Positions 7,301-9,337 of a DNA stretch of 9,337 bases are shown here, one piece after another. This stretch comes from Cyclobacteriaceae bacterium (lineage in GTDB: Bacteria; Bacteroidota; Bacteroidia; Cytophagales; Cyclobacteriaceae): contig JAUUZS010000123.1 in the NCBI GenBank assembly GCA_030589835.1, positions 1 to 9,337 of the forward strand, read 5' to 3'. The first letter of the stretch is position 1. Each line of letters starts with the position of its first letter. Below the pieces are notes generated by a model. That model had not been told where the DNA came from. It saw nothing but the letters and a program-made list of their open reading frames with translations, and did no database searches. Made by a program: the position numbers and the translations under genes.

Positions 7301-7325
7301 CGAAGGTTTTGACGGTCTGGGGGTT

Positions 7326-7353
7326 AAAAACAAAACCCTTCCTGCGGAAGGGT
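7326..7353 (-). terminator. Intrinsic terminator of tRNA-Val
   Basis: Read on the minus strand, ACCCTTCC pairs perfectly with GGAAGGGT around a GCA loop, followed directly by TTTGTTTTT. It lies 12 bp downstream of the tRNA 3' end, in the position and orientation expected for the terminator of the tRNA and any upstream co-transcribed genes. Confidence 0.75.
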
Positions 7354-7365
7354 AACCAATTTGAG

Positions 7366-7439
7366 TGGGCAATGCGGGATTCGAACCTGCGACCTCTACC
7401 CTGTCAAGGTAGCACTCTAAACCACTGAGTTAATTGCCC
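7366..7439 (-). tRNA. tRNA-Val (anticodon GAC)
   Basis: The 74-nt gene folds into a full cloverleaf: acceptor GGGCAAT/ATTGCCC with discriminator A, D arm ACTC/GAGT, anticodon stem CTACC/GGTAG with loop TTGACAG (anticodon GAC, reading GUC and GUU), variable region AGGTC, and T arm with loop TTCGAAT. No CCA is encoded, so it must be added after transcription. The T stem GCAGG/CCCGC has one A-C mismatch at the third pair. The tRNA follows the outer membrane protein gene with 24 bp between them and is followed by an intrinsic terminator. Repeat sequence starts exactly at its 3' end. Confidence 0.93.
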
Positions 7440-7463
7440 GAATTGCAAAAGTAATCAAATTTC

Positions 7464-8174
7464 TTATTCAGAAAAAAACGCCATCTTTTCATTTTCTTTG
7501 TCAGAATTCAAATTAATCCCCATATTTTTCGGATTAAAATTAAAGGACAAGCCAACATAAAAAAGATTTGTTTTACTATAATCTCCGTAATCTACCGCTT
7601 CTCCAAAATCTGTTCCTTCAAATGATCTGTTCAGAAAATCATTTGGATAATACTTGAATTTCAGGTTTATTCCCCCCGGCAATTGAATACCGGCAAAAAA
7701 CGAAGGGGCAAAACGATCTGTTCTATCACTAAACCATTCACTATATTTTTCTTTATTGCCATCAATAAATTGCTTTTGTTTATAATGAAAAAACATTTCA
7801 TAACTGCCTCCACCATAGACAAAAAGCTTTTTTTGAAATAGGCCTAATTTTAATGCTAAAGGGATCCCTATAGAATAGGTTCTGCGTTTCATTTTCACAT
7901 TGTTTTCCTCTGTAATAAAACCAATGTTTCTCAATCCATAACCTGAATAAATACCAACATAATCATTAAAATCAAAATGAATATTATTACCGGCATGAAA
8001 AAATAAACTAAATCTGGTGTGGGTAGCAATATTTTGCCCATTATAAACAACATCGGCAAATGAAAATATCATTTCATTCGAATTCTCTGTATAAATTCGA
8101 TCCTGACTAAAGCTCTGATTAATAAATAATAAAATTAAGATGCAGGAAAGAATAGCAATTTTATAGGTTCTCAT
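7464..8174 (-). CDS. Putative outer-membrane beta-barrel protein
   Basis: A 236-residue exported protein from the ATG at 8174. This start gives a standard signal peptide, MRTYKIAILSCILILLFINQ followed by SFSQ. Starts at 8180 and 8207 are also possible and would add 2 or 11 residues, the longer one placing an odd hydrophobic stretch before the signal peptide. The mature part alternates polar and hydrophobic residues with frequent Gly and aromatic residues (NDYVGIYSGYGLRNIGF, YSIGIPLALKLGLF, FVYGGGSYEMFFHYK, FAPSFFAGIQLPGGINLKFK, NLFYVGLSFNFNP), which suggests an eight-strand type barrel of the OmpW/opacity-like kind in the outer membrane. A tail of about 20 polar residues follows the last strand, unlike barrels that end in an aromatic residue. 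The closest family cannot be named with certainty. It lies downstream of the AIM24 gene on the same strand and may share its transcript. Confidence 0.7.
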   Translation of the reverse strand: MRTYKIAILSCILILLFINQSFSQDRIYTENSNEMIFSFADVVYNGQNIATHTRFSLFFHAGNNIHFDFNDYVGIYSGYGLRNIGFITEENNVKMKRRTYSIGIPLALKLGLFQKKLFVYGGGSYEMFFHYKQKQFIDGNKEKYSEWFSDRTDRFAPSFFAGIQLPGGINLKFKYYPNDFLNRSFEGTDFGEAVDYGDYSKTNLFYVGLSFNFNPKNMGINLNSDKENEKMAFFSE

Positions 8175-8252
8175 TATCATAAATATTAATTTTCTGTTTA
8201 ACTTCATTCTTCAATAACAATAAAATCAGTTGGAAGTTTTTTAAAAATTATT

Positions 8253-9020
8253 TTATCGCTCTAAAAATCCTCCTAATAAAGAACTTCCTTCTTTTCGTAT
8301 ATTCTTTCCATAAGGAGAGATTGCTTGTATTAACTTACGAATTGGCATTGATTGAAGCCAAACTCGTCCTGTTCCTCTAATTGTTGCTAAAAACAGGCCT
8401 TCTCCACCAAATATCATAGACTTCAGACTTCCGCTACTTTCAATACTAAAATCAAGCCCCGGTTCATAAGCAACAATGCAACCTGTATCTATTCGTAAAA
8501 CATCATTTATTAAGGTTTTTTCAATAACGGTTCCTCCAGCATGTAAAAAAACCAGGCCATCACCCTCAACAGATTGCAAAATAAATCCTTCACCCCCAAC
8601 TAATCCGGCTCCAATTTTTCTATTTAACATTATTGATAATTTTGTCCCAAACGCGGCACAAAGAAAACCGTCTTTTTGAACAATTAACTTCCCTCCTATT
8701 TCCGATAAATTTATTGGAATTATTGTTCCGGGATAAGGAGCAGCAAAAGCTACTTTCTGCTTTCCTTTTCCCTTATTCGTAAAATGTGTTAAGAACAAAG
8801 ATTCTCCCGTTAAAATTCTTGCGCCAGCAGAAAAAAGCTTGTTTGCAAAACCTTGATTTGGGGATGAACCGTCACCCATTTTAACATCAAACGCTATTCC
8901 CGATTCCATATATACCATTGAACCTGCTTCAGCAATTACGATCTCAAAAGGGTCCAATTCTACTTCAACAAGCTGTATATCGTCACCAATTATTTTATAA
9001 TCGAGAATATGTGATTTCAT
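8253..9020 (-). CDS. AIM24 / TIGR00266 family protein
   Basis: A 255-residue protein without signal peptide or membrane helix, so probably cytoplasmic. It shows the glycine-rich repetitive beta pattern of the AIM24 (DUF124, TIGR00266) family: EAGSMVYMESGIAFDVKMGD (31-50), GARILTGESLFLTHFTN (66-82), GGEGFILQSVEGDGLVFLHA (142-161) and GGEGLFLATIRGTGRVWLQS (205-224). The AGSMV and GEGLF/GTGRVWLQS stretches are typical. Length is normal for the family. The bacterial members have no agreed biochemical function; the yeast namesake is a mitochondrial protein needed for inner-membrane organisation. The gene starts 13 bp after the stop of the receiver-domain gene and is probably in the same operon, with the outer membrane gene following on the same strand. 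Confidence 0.9.
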   Translation of the reverse strand: MKSHILDYKIIGDDIQLVEVELDPFEIVIAEAGSMVYMESGIAFDVKMGDGSSPNQGFANKLFSAGARILTGESLFLTHFTNKGKGKQKVAFAAPYPGTIIPINLSEIGGKLIVQKDGFLCAAFGTKLSIMLNRKIGAGLVGGEGFILQSVEGDGLVFLHAGGTVIEKTLINDVLRIDTGCIVAYEPGLDFSIESSGSLKSMIFGGEGLFLATIRGTGRVWLQSMPIRKLIQAISPYGKNIRKEGSSLLGGFLER

Positions 9021-9033
9021 TTTATTTGTGTTT

Positions 9034-9337
9034 TTAAATTTTCTCAGAAACCCATTTAATTAAAAGTCTTTTAATTGCCTCAACTCTAACGGGCTTAATT
9101 AAATAGTCATTCATTCCTGAAGAAAATGCTTCTTTACGACTTTCCTCTTCTTCACTTCCTGTCATAGCAATAATCGTTACATTTTTACCTTTTTTTCGTA
9201 TCTCTCTTGTTGCGGCAAAACCATCCTTTTCAGGCATAAGTAAATCCATAAAAATCAGGTCGTAATTGGTTTTATCAACCTTCCCAACAGCCTCTAGACC
9301 ATTATTTACGATATCTATTTCATAGCCTAAATGTTTA
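9034..9337 (-). CDS. Receiver (REC) domain, C-terminal part of a hybrid sensor kinase or response regulator
   Basis: The frame is open from the right window edge to the stop at 9034-9036, giving about 100 residues. It begins KHLGYEIDIVNNGLEAVGKV and goes on with YDLIFMDLLMPEKDGFAATR. The phospho-acceptor Asp is the one in FMDLLMP (codon 9244-9246). The switch residue Thr is in IIAMTGSE, and the conserved Lys-Pro is in DYLIKPV. The gene ends soon after the last REC helix (LLIKWVSEKI), so nothing follows the receiver domain. This is typical of a stand-alone receiver or the C-terminus of a hybrid histidine kinase; the wording LGYEIDIVNNGLEA is common in the latter. The N-terminal part lies outside the window. 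A start at the internal ATG 9249 would delete the phosphorylation-site strand and is not real. The AIM24 gene begins 13 bp downstream. Confidence 0.9.
   Translation of the reverse strand, partial: KHLGYEIDIVNNGLEAVGKVDKTNYDLIFMDLLMPEKDGFAATREIRKKGKNVTIIAMTGSEEEESRKEAFSSGMNDYLIKPVRVEAIKRLLIKWVSEKI

Larger units (their letters stand above)
7242..7367. repeat. Large inverted repeat abutting tRNA-Val
   Basis: The core arms 7271-7290 and 7316-7335 are perfectly complementary over 20 bp, enclosing an inner hairpin (AAAAC 7297-7301, GTTTT 7306-7310). The similarity extends outwards: CACTCAAATTGGT at 7242-7254 recurs in reverse complement at 7355-7367. Between core and outer arms each side has its own hairpin of different sequence (7257-7269 and 7335-7353). 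The outer right arm includes the last two bases of the tRNA gene. Confidence 0.8.

Noticed and set aside
7081..7315. Possible CRISPR-like array
   Set aside because: The repeated units are about 110 bp and adjacent, without unique 30-40 bp spacers, and no cas gene is present.
7136..7372. Minus-strand open frame of 78 codons overlapping the tRNA end
   Set aside because: It is made of the inverted and tandem repeats and overlaps the tRNA terminator and tRNA 3' end, so it is not a gene.
7366..7439. tRNA-Val as integration site of a genomic island covering the glycosidase cassette
   Set aside because: No integrase gene and no duplicated tRNA 3' end of useful length was seen; only 2 bases of the tRNA are shared with the repeat copies.

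Overview
The window looks like an AT-rich chromosomal segment from a Bacteroidota bacterium. The signs are two lipoproteins with short lipobox signal peptides, an AHSA1-type SRPBCC gene, a GH92 glycosidase, a DUF3160-like protein, an AIM24/TIGR00266 protein, a tRNA-Val(GAC) without encoded CCA, and start sites without clear Shine-Dalgarno sequences. The species cannot be named from the sequence alone.

Layout, left to right. (1) Positions 1-438, minus strand: the N-terminal part of a secreted DUF3160-like protein that runs off the left edge. (2) 614-1978 and 2048-2428, plus strand: an MFS transporter of the monocarboxylate/oxalate-formate type and a small SRPBCC protein. (3) 2422-2513: a hairpin and one copy of a dispersed repeat, touching the SRPBCC stop codon. 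(4) 2579-4213 and 4261-6549, plus strand: two lipoprotein glycoside-hydrolase-like genes, a PA14 + Asp-box (sialidase-fold) protein and a GH92 alpha-mannosidase family protein. They are 47 bp apart and probably co-transcribed. (5) 6560-6670: a decayed 3' end of a second SRPBCC gene, right behind the GH92 stop codon. (6) 6671-7365: a non-coding, repeat-rich zone with REP-like palindromes in both orientations, two tandem ~110-bp repeats and a large inverted repeat next to the tRNA. (7) 7366-9337, minus strand: the end of a sensor or response regulator gene, an AIM24-family gene, a small beta-barrel-like outer membrane protein gene, then tRNA-Val with its own intrinsic terminator.

The two enzymes of block 4 would act at the cell surface or in the periplasm, trimming terminal sugars from glycans (probably mannosides for GH92). 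The neighbouring MFS transporter could import a small product, but this is only suggested by position. No SusC/SusD pair or sugar regulator is present, so this is not a classic polysaccharide utilization locus.

The most interesting structure is that the glycosidase pair is bracketed by two related SRPBCC 3' ends (about 86% identical over 96 nt, one intact and one a remnant), and that members of the same repeat families lie on both sides. This suggests that the enzyme pair was inserted into, or rearranged between, duplicated SRPBCC genes. I found no convincing evidence of a wholly new defence or mobile system.
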